This document shows positions 63,788 to 64,000 of a DNA stretch of 64,000 bases, piece after piece. The stretch spans positions 30,729 through 94,728 of the IMG/VR virus record IMGVR_UViG_3300017917_000405, one strand, 5' to 3'. Source of the DNA: a virus. Each line of letters opens with the position of its first letter. Positions within the stretch are counted from its first letter, which is position 1. The translations under genes and the position numbers were made by a program. Below the pieces are notes generated by a model that worked only from the letters and a program-made list of their open reading frames with translations, was not told the DNA's origin and ran no database searches.

Positions 63788-64000
63788 TTATGCTATGTCT
63801 CCACCTAATAATAAAACTTTAGGAGAGTTGCTAGTTCCACTCCAGTTTGGGAACGATCCACAAGTTAATATTTTCCCATCTGGTCTCACAATTACACCGT
63901 TTACTTGACCAGAGTGAGAGTTTCCAGTATTTGTAGTAAAGTTAACATCCCTCGTACCATCTGAATTTAATCGAATGATATTTTTTACAGTTGGGCTTGA
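63788..64000 (-). CDS. Delta-60/beta-propeller repeat protein (5' part outside window)
   Basis: The last 70 codons of a minus-strand gene whose start lies beyond the window. VKNIIRLNSDGTRDVNFTTNTG...VNGVIVRPDGKILTCGSF is a delta-60 propeller repeat (xxRLNxDGxxDxxF...vxPDGKIlxxGxF). Such repeats form beta-propellers in phage tail adhesins. Confidence 0.8.
   Translation of the reverse strand, partial: SSPTVKNIIRLNSDGTRDVNFTTNTGNSHSGQVNGVIVRPDGKILTCGSFPNWSGTSNSPKVLLLGGDIA

Overview
The window is part of a tailed double-stranded DNA phage genome (long-tailed siphovirus morphology, unclassified) that very probably infects an actinobacterium. It carries a complete connector/head/tail block with a 2220-residue tape measure protein and a -1 frameshifted tail assembly chaperone. 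Actinobacterial hallmarks are a WhiB-like regulator, a DUF7455-type zinc protein, an MSMEG_6728/Pyr_excise-type protein, ThyX and several apparently leaderless genes. Base composition is AT-rich for an actinophage, which would fit low-GC aquatic actinobacteria; that host guess is inference. No terminase, DNA polymerase, helicase, primase or integrase is visible, so the genome continues beyond the window.

Layout: (1) 1-21.2 kb, minus strand: virion structure read right to left (LamG protein, small protein, portal, protease-scaffold, major capsid protein, connectors, major tail protein, chaperones, tape measure, distal tail). (2) 21.2-27.4 kb: class II ribonucleotide reductase, a zinc-ribbon gene, a glycosyltransferase, a holin-like gene divergent from a secreted lysozyme-like hydrolase, then ThyX, a 2OG-Fe(II) oxygenase and a second membrane protein. 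(3) 27.4-29.0 kb: a GC-rich HNH cassette and a probable replication origin (four DnaA boxes plus a direct-repeat array). (4) 29.0-38.6 kb, plus strand: about 37 mostly tiny early-type genes in short operons separated by a recurring intergenic cassette and by promoters with embedded operator-like boxes. (5) 38.6-39.1 kb: a gene-free convergent region. (6) 39.1-43.4 kb, minus strand: overlapping small Cys-rich genes, five tRNAs, two HNH/endonuclease VII genes, thioredoxin and a DNA-repair-like protein. (7) 43.5-49.4 kb: small genes, a HAD phosphatase, amidase endolysin, WhiB and dCMP deaminase. (8) 49.4-53 kb: two glycosyltransferases and two DUF6065-like proteins. (9) 53-64 kb: receptor-binding and tail-fibre genes, including three tandem tail-collar proteins.

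How it fits together: RNR, dCMP deaminase and ThyX form a deoxynucleotide pathway ending in dTMP. Holins, the secreted hydrolase and the amidase provide lysis. Glycosyltransferases and the oxygenase probably modify virion, cell surface or DNA. The repeated intergenic elements of region 4 look like a coordinated early regulatory network whose binding proteins are unknown. The most unusual signals are that network, the DnaA-box origin, and two tRNA genes with non-canonical D- and T-loops that start inside the stop codons of endonuclease genes.
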